Of a DNA stretch of 49,827 nt, positions 25,806 to 34,260 are shown piece by piece; positions within the stretch are counted from its first letter, which is position 1; each line of letters begins with the position of its first letter. The DNA comes from Myxococcales bacterium. GTDB taxonomy: Bacteria > Myxococcota_A > Polyangia > Palsa-1104 > JAEUJZ01. A model generated the notes under the pieces. The model was not told the DNA's origin, ran no database searches, and saw only the letters and a list, made by a program, of their open reading frames with translations. The position numbers and the translations under genes are program-made. The stretch is taken from NCBI GenBank assembly GCA_016794465.1, contig JAEUKA010000052.1, positions 1 through 49,827 of the forward strand, written 5' to 3'.

Positions 25806-26492
25806 AACATTGACGCGGATTTCAACGGCGACCTGAAGCCCGACCTCGCCGTGGCAAACGAATCGAGCAGCAATGTTAGCGTGCTGCTCGGCAACGGACT
25901 CGGAGGATTCGGCACCGCGATTGATTTCCCCGCTGGCGCGGGAGGATCTCGGTCAGTGGCCGTGGGTGATTTCAACGGCGACCTGAAGCTTGATCTCGCC
26001 ATCGCCAACTCATCAAGCAACAACGTCAGTGTATTGCTGGGCAATGGCCAGGGCAGTTTCGGCGTTGCCGCCAACTTCCCTGTTGGCAATCTCCCCGAGA
26101 TGGTGACCGTGGGTGATTTCAACAGCGATCTGAAGCCCGACCTCGCCGTAGCAAACTATACGAGCAACACTGTCAGCGTGCTGCTTGGCAACGGTTTAGG
26201 AGGTTTCCCGAGCATCACCAACTTCCCAGCGGGCACCGGCCCATACGCGGTGGCCGTTGGAGACTTCAATGGTGACCGGAAACTTGACCTCGCGGTCGCA
26301 AACTACAAGGGTGATGATGTCAGCGTTCTGCTAGGCAACGGCCTGGGCGTCTTCGGTGCAGCCACCAACTTTCCCGTCGCCACGAACCCCGACTCGGTGG
26401 CCGTGGGTGATTTCAACGGCGACCTACAACCTGACATTGTCGTCGCAAACACTGCGAGTAACAACGTCAGCGTGTTGCTGAATCAATTCTAG
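25806..26492 (+). pseudogene. FG-GAP/VCBS-repeat protein, N-terminally truncated
   Basis: The frame opens after a TAA directly inside a repeat (DFNGDLKPDLAVAN) and holds about four and a half copies of a 50-residue unit: VAVGDFNGDxKxDLAVAN, then NxVSVLLGNGLGxF. The D-x-N-x-D-x-x-x-D loops are calcium-binding, as in integrin-alpha-like propellers. A full protein has a signal peptide and seven or more repeats, so the N-terminal half is missing. The normal end (VSVLLNQF) is kept. Without a start codon or export signal it is probably not made. Confidence 0.75.
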
Positions 26493-26568
26493 TCACAGCG
26501 AAGGAGATAAGCTCGAACAGAGCGCAACATCTGGTCAACGCTTGGACTGTTGCGGGCAACAGTACTGG

Positions 26569-27651
26569 CTACCCAGCCCGCCCCGGAATCTGCGCCAGCA
26601 ACAACAACTCCCGCACCTGATTCGGATGCCAAGTCCCACCACGCTTCGGCGTCAGTCCGCGCACCGTCAACTCCTCGGCAATCTTGCGCAGCGGGTAGTT
26701 GGCGCGACGGAATCCGACGGCCAGTTCGATGGCCTTGTCTTGGTTGTACGTCGATGCCGATTCCCAACGATCTTTGACCGTCTGGTGATGCCACATCGAT
26801 CCCACATCCGGCATCAACTTCTCGGCAGTCAACCGCTTCCCAATCTCCTTGTAGGAGAGGTTCATCGCGCGCAGCTCGGCGATGCGCTTCATCACCTGAT
26901 CTTGATCGCGTACGGCCCCCGTGCGATCCCAATGCTTCCGCGAGTAGAGTCCCTCCCTGGTCAGAATCCGACGCACGGCTTCCGTACTCCAAGCGCTTTT
27001 CGGTGGCGGTCTTCCTTCCGCAACCAGAATGTCAGAGATGGTCTTGATTCCCTTTCCTTGAGAATGCAGCTCGCGGACTCGTGAGATGGTCGCCAGCTTG
27101 GCGGGATTCTCGACGACAATGCGGCGTCCCTCTGCATCGAGCCGATCGCAGTATTCCTTTCCGTAAGGGAGTGCCCCACATGCGACTCCTTTTGCCTTCA
27201 GTGCGCGCATCGCATGCAGAGTCCGTTCGCTAGTCTGCGACACCTCTCCCTGCGCCATCACCGCTCGAAAGTAGATCAGCGTTTCACCTGCCGCCGTCTT
27301 CGCATCCACTCCCGCCACATCGAACGCGAGGAACTTGAACTTGGCCAGTCGTCCAAAGTAGGTAGCAAGCAGGTAGCTCCAATCCCCGACGCTGCGCGAG
27401 ATCCGACAGAGCGACACCGACATCAGCATCGCATCGGTCTGCACCATCCGAGTCAGCGCTGCTTGTAGCCCCGGCCTTCCCAATTCCTTCCCCGTCCACT
27501 CGTCCTGATAGATGTCGAGCAGGTTCAGTCCGAACTGCTGGCAGTAATGGATGATGCGGTCCTTTTGCACATCCAGACTGATTCCTTCTGTCGCCTGCTC
27601 GTCCGTCGATACCCGGATATACCCGATGACCTTCTGAGCCGATTCCCCCAT
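26569..27651 (-). CDS. Serine recombinase (resolvase/invertase N-terminal plus recombinase domain), 360 aa
   Basis: The catalytic domain is clear: YIRVSTDEQ with the nucleophile Ser, then SLCRISRSVGDW with the conserved arginines. The 'recombinase' domain follows (ISRVRELHSQGKGIKTISDIL). The end has another helical repeat with TPKRGGTWHPNQV. No zinc-ribbon CxxC is visible, so it is shorter than typical large serine integrases. The protein at 45742 has the same plan and the same TPKRGG ending. I start at the ATG 27651; an ATG at 27723 would sit right at the edge of the cut kinase gene, which begins upstream of this gene in the opposite orientation. Confidence 0.85.
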   Translation of the reverse strand: MGESAQKVIGYIRVSTDEQATEGISLDVQKDRIIHYCQQFGLNLLDIYQDEWTGKELGRPGLQAALTRMVQTDAMLMSVSLCRISRSVGDWSYLLATYFGRLAKFKFLAFDVAGVDAKTAAGETLIYFRAVMAQGEVSQTSERTLHAMRALKAKGVACGALPYGKEYCDRLDAEGRRIVVENPAKLATISRVRELHSQGKGIKTISDILVAEGRPPPKSAWSTEAVRRILTREGLYSRKHWDRTGAVRDQDQVMKRIAELRAMNLSYKEIGKRLTAEKLMPDVGSMWHHQTVKDRWESASTYNQDKAIELAVGFRRANYPLRKIAEELTVRGLTPKRGGTWHPNQVRELLLLAQIPGRAG

Positions 27652-27725
27652 AGAAACAGAGTACGCAAGTCGAGCCTTCGGATCAATGTGTAGGGCCTTC
27701 TGCCGCTTGAACGCACGCTTCATGA

Positions 27726-28163
27726 TGCCCGAGTTCTGACAAGGAAATCGGGACGCCGGCGTACATGGCTCCCGAGCAGGTGGCCGATGCCAGGCAGGCA
27801 CCTGACCGTGCGGACATCTATGCGCTGGGTGTCGTGCTCTTCGAGATGATCGTCGGCAGCCCGCCATTTATGGGGGGCAACCCGCGCGCGATTCTGGTCG
27901 CCAAAGTGCTCCACGCGCCGCCCTCGCTGGTCTCGGTCGCCCCCCATGTGCCGGAAGCCCTGAGTGGGCTCGTTGGGCGCTGCATCGCCAAGACCCCCGA
28001 TGAGCGGCCAACGGCCAGTACCGTCTGCGATGAGCTGCTGGCGATGGAGAAGACACTCCCGGAGGAGGGCGCGGGGCGAGTCGACGCGGCGCACAAGCCC
28101 CTGGACCCGCTCCTCGCGTCTACGATCAATGAGGACCAGCAATCGAGCCGCGGTAGCGACTGA
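27726..28163 (+). pseudogene. Ser/Thr kinase, C-terminal half only
   Basis: The frame begins just before the activation loop (KEIGTPAYMAPEQ) and continues 'DRADIYALGVVLFEMIVGSP' and CIAKTPDERPTAS, the C-lobe of a Hanks kinase, ending in a short tail. A TGA at 27723-27725 cuts the frame on the left, where the serine-recombinase region begins. The ATP-binding lobe and catalytic loop are gone. It ends 19 bp before the FHA activator, so the intact kinase and activator were probably one operon and a signalling pair. Confidence 0.8.
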
Positions 28164-28182
28164 CGCGAGGAGGAGGACGGCG

Positions 28183-29835
28183 ATGAGTGGCAGCACCGCT
28201 TGCAACCAGACGGTCGAGGAACAGGACGACCGCGGACCGGATGTCCCGGCCGCCGACGCGACCCCAGGCCTCCTGGTCGTCTTCTGCAGCGGGGCACCGA
28301 CACTCATCCCAGTCCCGATTGCGAGGGGGCGGAACGAGTTTGGGCGGGCCGAGCTCGCTGCACACAACGTCGAAGATCCCCGCGCATCGCGGCGCCACTT
28401 CGCCATCGAATGGAGCGCCGATGCGCTGCGGATTCACGATCTCGGCTCGACCAATGGCCTCTTCGTGAACGGCGCGCGACTCTCTGAGCCCTTGACGGTT
28501 CCCTCAGGGGGGATCGCCGTCCTGCGACTGGGGCGAACGATCCTGCTTCTGGCGGCAGAGCGCGCGCGCTTCGAACCGCTGCGACCGATCGTGAACGACG
28601 GGCTCGTGGTGGGATCGGCCCTCCGTGCTGTTCACCAGCGCATCGCCGCCCTCGCCCGCGCCGGACAAGGGGTCTTCCTCACCGGTGAGTCCGGTGTGGG
28701 CAAGGAGGTGGCCGCGAAGCTCTACCATCGCGCCAGCCCTCGCTCATCTGGGCCCTTCGTCGCCGTCAACTGCGCTGCCGTGCCCAAGGAGCTCGCGGAG
28801 CGGCTGTTCTTCGGCAGCACCAAAGGCGCCTACTCCGATGCGGTCGCCGCGCCGGGGTACCTCCAGGCTGCGCACGGCGGGACACTCTTCCTCGATGAAG
28901 TGGCCGACCTCGACTTGTCGGTGCAGGCCAAGCTCCTGCGCGCGCTCGATACTCGCGAGGTGCTCCCGCTCGGCGCGACGCGAACCGAGCGCGTCGACCT
29001 GGCGCTCTGCGCGGCGACTCTCTGCGGTCTGCGCGACGCCGTGTCGGCCGGGAGCTTCCGCGAGGATCTCTACTACCGCATTGGGCGCCCGGAAGTGTGG
29101 CTGCCGCCGCTGCGTGAGCGGCCAGAGGAGATCGCCTTCTTCGTCGACCGGGTAAGCCGGCAAGGGGGCGTCCCGCCCGCGGTGTCGCTCATCGAGGCCT
29201 GCCTGCTGCGACGCTGGCCCGGCAACGTCCGGGAACTCTGCGCCGAGGTTCGCAGCGCTGCGACGCTGGCCCTAACCTCGTCGGCGGCGGAGGTATCGAG
29301 CGAATGCCTCGATGAGCACGCGGGTCGCCCTGTGCGCACCGCGAACCCAGCTCCACCTGCCCCGACCGCGCGATCCGCTGACCCCAAATCCGAGCGCCCA
29401 GCCAGCCCCGCCGTCACCGCAGAGTCTAGCGAGCTGGATACCGTCGTACGGAGCGCGTCTGTGGCACTCGGGATCGCACAAAAAACTGTGCGGAAGCTCC
29501 TCCCGCGCGAACAGCTTCAGGCGCTATACGAGCGCCTTGTCGGTCAGGATCCCGATGCCTCCCTCACACTGCTGCGCCGGGCTGCGGCCGAGTCGCTCCT
29601 GGGCATGATGGAGGATGCGGCGTATAGCCAGTCCATCGTTGCGACCTCGCTTGGCACTTCGCGAACTACGCTCCTGAAGCTCACGGCCTTGCTCGATCTG
29701 CCCCGAGCCTCCGCGCTCGACCCTGAAGTCATCGAGCGGGCGATCGCAGAGGCCGGAGGCGATGAAGACGCAGCCGCGCACGCACTCAAGATCTCCCCGA
29801 CCGCGCTCAAGAAGCGCCGCGCAAGCCGCGATTGA
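28183..29835 (+). CDS. FHA-domain sigma54-type activator with long C-terminal region, 550 aa
   Basis: The ATG has an AGGAGGAGG site upstream. FHA domain about residues 45-125 (GRNEFGR, SRRH, GSTNG). AAA+ domain: Walker A GESGVGKE 168-175, Walker B TLFLDE 234-239, EDLYYRIG. The GAFTGA loop is GAYSDA (215-220), so the residue after the conserved Thr position is Asp; such changes can alter or abolish sigma54 contact. The C-terminal 180 residues hold two Fis-like helical units, the last ending ALKISPTALKKRR. It resembles the product of 13359. Likely targets are the sigma54 promoters at 30691 and 31580, which share an upstream palindrome. Confidence 0.88.
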   Translation: MSGSTACNQTVEEQDDRGPDVPAADATPGLLVVFCSGAPTLIPVPIARGRNEFGRAELAAHNVEDPRASRRHFAIEWSADALRIHDLGSTNGLFVNGARLSEPLTVPSGGIAVLRLGRTILLLAAERARFEPLRPIVNDGLVVGSALRAVHQRIAALARAGQGVFLTGESGVGKEVAAKLYHRASPRSSGPFVAVNCAAVPKELAERLFFGSTKGAYSDAVAAPGYLQAAHGGTLFLDEVADLDLSVQAKLLRALDTREVLPLGATRTERVDLALCAATLCGLRDAVSAGSFREDLYYRIGRPEVWLPPLRERPEEIAFFVDRVSRQGGVPPAVSLIEACLLRRWPGNVRELCAEVRSAATLALTSSAAEVSSECLDEHAGRPVRTANPAPPAPTARSADPKSERPASPAVTAESSELDTVVRSASVALGIAQKTVRKLLPREQLQALYERLVGQDPDASLTLLRRAAAESLLGMMEDAAYSQSIVATSLGTSRTTLLKLTALLDLPRASALDPEVIERAIAEAGGDEDAAAHALKISPTALKKRRASRD

Positions 29836-29944
29836 TCCGCCCCGTGCCCCGTGACCCACAACCCGAGATTGGTACGATCCCTGCAAACGGTGCTGGTTCC
29901 ATGGCACTACGTGAACACTTGCCCGCGGGCATGCAGGTGATGTC

Positions 29945-30690
29945 ATGACGGACGAGACCTCTCGGCCACAGCAGGAACGGGGGCTGCGTCGCTTGTCCCT
30001 GAGCTCCGTTGGCGCCGCGCTGCTCCTTGGCGCGGGGGGTCTTGCTAGCACTCGGGCCCCAAGACCCCGCGCAGGGGAAACGTGAACGAGGGGACGCAGC
30101 CGCCGACCTGGGGCGCAGCGCTGGGGGCGAGGAAAAACCGCCCCCGGGAGTCCTAAAGGGCCACCAGGCCACCGTCGCTGCTGCCAGCTTCAGCGCCGAT
30201 GGACGACGCGTGCTAACCATTAGCTATGACAAGACGGCGCGGGTCTAGGATTCCACGAGCGCCGCGCTCCTCTTCACCCTCCAGGGTCATCGCGACAGCA
30301 TCACCAGTGCGGCCTTCAGCCCCGACGAGCGCCGCATGGTCACGTCCAGCCAGGACGGGACGGCGCGGCTGTGGGATGCCGGCGACGGCCACCTGATCCA
30401 CAAGCTCGAAGGCCACAAGGATACCGTCGACCTGGCCACGTGGAGTCCCGACGGTCTTCGCATCGTCACTGCCAGCCGCTACAGCACCGTGCGGATTTGG
30501 GACTCCGAACGCGGCCTGCTCCTGCTGCAGATCAAGGGCCACGAGGGTCCCGTGCGGGTCGCGACGTGGAGCCCCGATGGGCGCCGCATCCTCACCGCCA
30601 AGGAGCCTTGTCCAATTGGACCTGCCGCCCCCTGGACCGCTGTGGACGACTCACCGTCTCCAGTCCAGTGCTCCCGCGCGCACCGGTAGC
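29945..30690 (+). pseudogene. WD40-repeat protein, broken
   Basis: The start reads MTDETSRPQQERGLRR with one membrane helix. A frameshift around 30030-30080 is needed to reach 'VLKGHQATVAAASFSADGRR'. Three further WD40 units follow (GHRDSITSAAFSPD..DGTARLWD; GHKDTVDLATWSPDG; GHEGPVRVATWSPDG). A TAG at 30246-30248 stands where a repeat needs Trp (RV-W-DS), a TGG-to-TAG change. The C-terminus is lost. The intact protein was a membrane-anchored propeller of the sort often paired with kinases. Confidence 0.75.
30610..30621. promoter_or_regulatory. Candidate activator-binding palindrome GTCCAATTGGAC
   Basis: A perfect 12-bp palindrome about 76 bp upstream of the -24 element at 30692. Nearly the same motif (GTCCAACTGGAC) lies 70 bp upstream of the next sigma54 promoter. 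Confidence 0.5.
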
Positions 30691-30706
30691 CGGCACGCCC
30701 CTTGCG
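30691..30706 (+). promoter_or_regulatory. Sigma54 promoter of the 30751 lipoprotein gene
   Basis: CGGCACGCCCCTTGCG matches the -24/-12 consensus except the first and last bases, with correct spacing (GG 30692, GC 30704). The expected start near 30717 gives a 34-nt leader. Confidence 0.7.
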
Positions 30707-30750
30707 TTTGGATTCTGTCAGCAAGGCCACCACAACCTGCGGAGAGTCCC

Positions 30751-31302
30751 ATGAACACCCACTCGCTGACCCGACACCCCGTCCTCACTTCCCTCCTCAT
30801 CGCCCTGGCGCTGTGCACCAGCGGCGCCGGCTGCGGACAGGGAGATCTCGACGGCTATGACTCCGTGCTTCAAGGTCTGACCCAGCGCAGTGTGGGGCCC
30901 ATTGGTACTTCAGCTGGAACCATGGAAGGGACTCTTAGTCATCGAGAGATACCCGTAAAGAAGATCAAGGCGAGTACATATATATATGGATTAGAGTTGA
31001 TTTGGGGTGATCGCGATAGCGAGATGTATGGCAGTACGAATGGTTTAGTGGGGGACGAGCTGGATTTCACAGGTGACCCGGTTAAAGAAATCAAGTATCA
31101 CGTCGATGCTACGGGTTATTTGAGAGGGATCCGGTTAAAGACGGTTTCAGGCACCCCATATCCTATCGGTTATCTGAATGTGACGCAATTGACCGCCTTT
31201 TCCAATGTCAATGCTGTATTTACAGATCTGGTGACCTATAAGGGCACTATTAACAATGTAACAACCATTTGGGGCGCAACGTTCCACTACACGACTCCCT
31301 AA
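30751..31302 (+). CDS. Secreted lipoprotein, lectin-like, 183 aa
   Basis: The signal peptide (MNTHSLTRHPVLTSLLIALA) ends SGAGC, a good lipobox. The mature part is beta-rich, with IYGLELIWGDRDSEMYGSTNG and YLRGIRLKTVSG spaced as in jacalin-type beta-prism lectins, but the match is loose and I give it only as a possibility. GC content drops inside the gene (about 30950-31260), unlike its neighbours, which hints at transfer. It is transcribed from a sigma54 promoter and lies in the likely regulon of the FHA activator at 28183. Confidence 0.7.
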   Translation: MNTHSLTRHPVLTSLLIALALCTSGAGCGQGDLDGYDSVLQGLTQRSVGPIGTSAGTMEGTLSHREIPVKKIKASTYIYGLELIWGDRDSEMYGSTNGLVGDELDFTGDPVKEIKYHVDATGYLRGIRLKTVSGTPYPIGYLNVTQLTAFSNVNAVFTDLVTYKGTINNVTTIWGATFHYTTP

Positions 31303-31342
31303 CGCGCAGCTCGTCCTGGCCCGGCCTGCGATGGTCCCATGA

Positions 31343-31480
31343 TGTCGACTTGTCGGAACCTACGGCGAGGCCCGGCGCACCCAGGCCCGCGCCTATCTGG
31401 AGAGCCAGCACATCCAGGACCCGGAGCGCTGGGCAGCCATCCTGCTTACCGAGGTCGCTACGCCAGCGGATCCGCGCTGA
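31343..31480 (+). pseudogene. C-terminal remnant of an unknown protein
   Basis: The frame VGTYGEARRTQARAYLES continues to 'QDPERWAAILLTEVATP' and a stop. It reads as a natural helical C-terminus but has no start. It may be the displaced end of the broken WD40 gene or of a kinase. The rest of 31303-31658 holds the activator palindrome and the sigma54 promoter. Confidence 0.3.
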
Positions 31481-31488
31481 ACGTTCGA

Positions 31489-31516
31489 TTGGACGAACGC
31501 CCTCGTCCAACTGGAC
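31489..31516. promoter_or_regulatory. Candidate activator-binding sites upstream of the crystallin-like gene
   Basis: TTGGACGA (31489-31496) pairs with TCGTCCAA (31503-31510). The second half also forms GTCCAACTGGAC (31505-31516), the motif found upstream of 30751. The centre is about 70 bp upstream of the -24 element at 31581. Confidence 0.5.
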
Positions 31517-31579
31517 GTCCAGACCGCCATAGCCACAGGCATTCCGTCGATTGCTTGAACAATTTCGCGCTGCTTGGCC

Positions 31580-31595
31580 TGGCACGAACCTTGCA
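31580..31595 (+). promoter_or_regulatory. Sigma54 promoter, perfect consensus
   Basis: TGGCACGAACCTTGCA matches TGGCACG-N4-TTGCW exactly. GG is at 31581 and GC at 31593. The predicted start near 31606 gives a 53-nt leader for the gene at 31659. Confidence 0.85.
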
Positions 31596-31658
31596 GTGAA
31601 GGTGGGCCAGCAGGCGAGCATCCGAACCTGCTTTGTAATTGACACAAGGAGTACATCG

Positions 31659-33125
31659 ATGAGTCAGGTCACACTTTATCAAGATTCCGATTATCGGGGC
31701 ACCAGCCGCTCCTTTGGCGTAGGCCGCTATAACTACACTGGCATCTCCAACGACTCGCTGAGCTCCATTCGCGTACCAGCCGGACTCAAGGTCATCCTGT
31801 TCGAGCATGGCAACTTCGGAGGCAACCGCTGCGTGCTGGTGCAGGACACGCCGAACATGGCCGGCGCCAACGACAAGATCTCGTCGTTCGTCGTCGAGGA
31901 GCTCAGAACTCCGCAGGTCATCATCTACTCCGACTCGGACTACCGGGGCTGGAGCGTCGAGCTGCCGGTCGGCTCGTACAGCGGTCTCGGCATCGGCAAC
32001 GACAGGCTCAGCTCGATCATCGTTCCCGCGGGCTATCGCGTCACGCTGTACGAAGACGGTCCCTTCAAGGGCCGCTCGCTCGAGCTCAACTCCAGCCGCG
32101 CGAATCTCGGCGACTTCAACGACCGCGCGACCTCGGCGATCGTCGATAACCTACCCCAGCGGGCGCCGACGCTCGATGAGCTCAAGCAGATCATCGGCAA
32201 GGTGGGACCGCTGATTCTCTTCCACCCCGACGACCCCTTCCGTCCGAGCTCGGTCGAGTACTTCTTGAACAACGCCACGCTCGTAGCCAAAAACGGCCTC
32301 GTTCGGCCCGCCGCCAGCGAGCCGCTCCCGAGCGGCGGGGGCGACGATGGGGAGTATTGGCTGGTGGGTAACAGCAGCGGCAAGAACGGCAACCTGGCGA
32401 GCGCGGTCTCATACGTGAACGCCAAGTTCCAAAACAACTGGCTTGATCTCCAGTTCTGGATCTTCTATCCGCACAATGGCGGCGGCGCGCTCAAGGTGAA
32501 GGTCGTCCTCGGGAGTGGAGTTGCCAGCAGCACGGTCCTGAACGAGACGATGGACCTCACGCCCATGGGCCAGCACGGCGGCGACTGGGAGCACGTGACC
32601 GTCCGCGTCGATCCCGTCAGGCAGGAGGTGCGCGCCCTGTACCTTGCCCAGCACGACGGCGGTAAGTGGCTGAGTCTCGGTGACATCGCGTTCAACAACG
32701 GCGGTCCGATAGTCTACGCCTCCAAGCACGGGCATGCCTCCTACCGCGATGAGGGCGACAACCTCTCGAACGGCTACAGCGACGACTGGACAGTCGCCAG
32801 TGTCGAGGGCGGCCTCGTCAACAGCTGCACCGGCAGCTTGCAGGTCCTCGACTGCAAGGCCAGCGGCAAGACCCAGATCCTGCGTGCCGACTTCCTGAGC
32901 GCGGGCATCACGCTGCCCAGCTGGATGTCCTTCGCCCGTCGCTGGGGTCCGCGCGTCGACTACAGCAGCAACGAACTCAAGGACAAGATCGCGCGCTGGG
33001 TCGGCAGCATTCCCTACTCGGGCGAGGTCGTGAATGCGATCTGGAATGCGCTTCCCGACGAGATGAAGTACGAAAACGGCCCCACCGGTCCGTGGTGCAA
33101 GTCCGCCTGGAGCGGCAGCGAGTAG
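31659..33125 (+). CDS. Beta-gamma-crystallin / Vps62-domain fusion protein, 488 aa
   Basis: Residues 1-80 and 84-165 are two beta-gamma-crystallin domains made of four Greek-key units. Each has a perfect N/D-N/D-x-x-S/T-S calcium site (NDSLSS, NDKISS, NDRLSS, NDRATS). From about 190 to 480 there is a Vps62-like domain (FHPDDPFRPSSVEYF, LQFWIFYPHNG, GDWEHVTVRVD, YASKHGHASY). No signal peptide is seen. Microbial crystallin domains are calcium-stabilised, and in Myxococcus such proteins are made during sporulation. AAGGAG lies about eight bases before the ATG. It is controlled by a perfect sigma54 promoter. Confidence 0.88.
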   Translation: MSQVTLYQDSDYRGTSRSFGVGRYNYTGISNDSLSSIRVPAGLKVILFEHGNFGGNRCVLVQDTPNMAGANDKISSFVVEELRTPQVIIYSDSDYRGWSVELPVGSYSGLGIGNDRLSSIIVPAGYRVTLYEDGPFKGRSLELNSSRANLGDFNDRATSAIVDNLPQRAPTLDELKQIIGKVGPLILFHPDDPFRPSSVEYFLNNATLVAKNGLVRPAASEPLPSGGGDDGEYWLVGNSSGKNGNLASAVSYVNAKFQNNWLDLQFWIFYPHNGGGALKVKVVLGSGVASSTVLNETMDLTPMGQHGGDWEHVTVRVDPVRQEVRALYLAQHDGGKWLSLGDIAFNNGGPIVYASKHGHASYRDEGDNLSNGYSDDWTVASVEGGLVNSCTGSLQVLDCKASGKTQILRADFLSAGITLPSWMSFARRWGPRVDYSSNELKDKIARWVGSIPYSGEVVNAIWNALPDEMKYENGPTGPWCKSAWSGSE

Positions 33126-33190
33126 TCAGCCGCCGCGGCGGGTTCTTCGCAAACGCCCAGCCCCCCCACATCTTGAAGCGCCTCTACCGA

Positions 33191-33499
33191 ATGAAGAAGC
33201 AGGCTCTTTCGACGAGCCAAGTAACGGAGGGACAAGAGCCGACTCAGCAACCTGTCCTGCTTGCGGCGAGCCAACCTGCCAACGAGGAAGGCGAGCTTGC
33301 AAAGGAGACGCCGCAGCGGGCGCTTTCCCGGGAACTCTCCACGGAAGCGGCCGGAGATCGAAAGGTGCAACAGCCCGGCTCGGACCGCGAAGGAGGCGGA
33401 CCGCGGCTGCTCCTGGCGCAGCCCCGAGGCTCGGAGCCGAAGCCCGCGCGCGCGCGACTGCAAGGGAGTCGATGGACCGGTACGGCGAGCATTTCGTGA
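33191..33499 (+). CDS. Doubtful small protein, 102 aa
   Basis: An ATG frame (MKKQALSTSQVTEGQEP) of low complexity, rich in Glu, Gln, Arg and Pro, with no domain and no good ribosome site. It fills most of the gap 33126-33534, where I see nothing better. It may be the 5' end of a lost gene or chance. Confidence 0.2.
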   Translation: MKKQALSTSQVTEGQEPTQQPVLLAASQPANEEGELAKETPQRALSRELSTEAAGDRKVQQPGSDREGGGPRLLLAQPRGSEPKPARARLQGSRWTGTASIS

Positions 33500-33534
33500 C
33501 GGTCGATGTGCCACGCCACTAGCCGCTCGCCATA

Positions 33535-34026
33535 TTACGCCAGCGTGTCCGCATCGGTCTGGTAGATGCGGGCTTCGGCCCACGCAGGTAGCTCGGCCAC
33601 TGCGCGGCTCAGGGAGTCTTTGAACTGTGCTCCATGCCGTCGCTGTTCGCCTGCCGCATCAAGGACAAACAGCCGTCGGCCATCGTAGTCGGGGAATGCG
33701 TGCGCGATGCTGGCTGGCTTGCTCTGCAATAGCAGGGCGTTGGCTTTGGCGCGTCCCAGACAGAGTTCGATCAGCACAAGCTCGACGGCGTCGGTAACTC
33801 TTGCGACTTCGGCTGGCGGCGCGACTGCGAAGCTGCACAACCGCGCCTCGGGCTGGTGCTTGGGCTTGCCGAAATCGACGCAGAAGTCGACAAGTTACGC
33901 ATCCGAGCGCTGACAGCGTCGGCGAATCGTGACCTCTAGCTCTCGCACCTGCGCCGGGATGGAGTCGATCCGCAAGGTGGCGTGACAGGCAACGCGCATC
34001 GTAAAGCGATACCGAGTCGACATCAT
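33535..34026 (-). pseudogene. Unknown gene with internal stop
   Basis: Two segments in one frame, MMSTRYRFTMRVACHATLRI to CQRSDA, then after a TAA at 33895-33897 LVDFCVDFGKPKHQPE to the end (DYDGRRLFVLDAAGEQRR). Both look coding and together make a protein of about 163 residues if the stop is read as an amino acid. I recognise no family. It could also be two genes, the second lacking a good start, but a nonsense mutation is simpler in this decayed area. Confidence 0.45.
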
Positions 34027-34119
34027 CCACCGCACAAATACACCGCTCAAGCAGCTTTCTGGACGGGAAAACAGGGGATCGGCTTCGCCGTTCATAACGG
34101 GCCGTCAGTTGTCGTGCTC

Positions 34120-34134
34120 CTCACCGTTGGTGAG
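34120..34134. promoter_or_regulatory. Candidate operator or UAS palindrome CTCACCGTTGGTGAG
   Basis: Six-base arms around GTT, centred 50 bp upstream of the -24 element at 34177. It differs from the motifs seen upstream of the other sigma54 promoters. Confidence 0.35.
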
Positions 34135-34175
34135 CGTGATGATTGCCGCCCGCGAGCCAGCGGTGATACAGGCGC

Positions 34176-34191
34176 GGGCAGATCGCTTGCG
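34176..34191 (+). promoter_or_regulatory. Possible sigma54 promoter of the AgmX/PglI-domain gene
   Basis: GGGCAGATCGCTTGCG keeps GGCA and TTGC with correct spacing (GG 34177, GC 34189) but departs from consensus in between. The expected start near 34202 precedes the ATG by about 60 bases. Confidence 0.45.
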
Positions 34192-34260
34192 ATTCTGAGT
34201 CAACAATCAGTTAATATGACCGTCCAGGCTAACCCATGGTTGGCAATAGGAGGAAACGAG

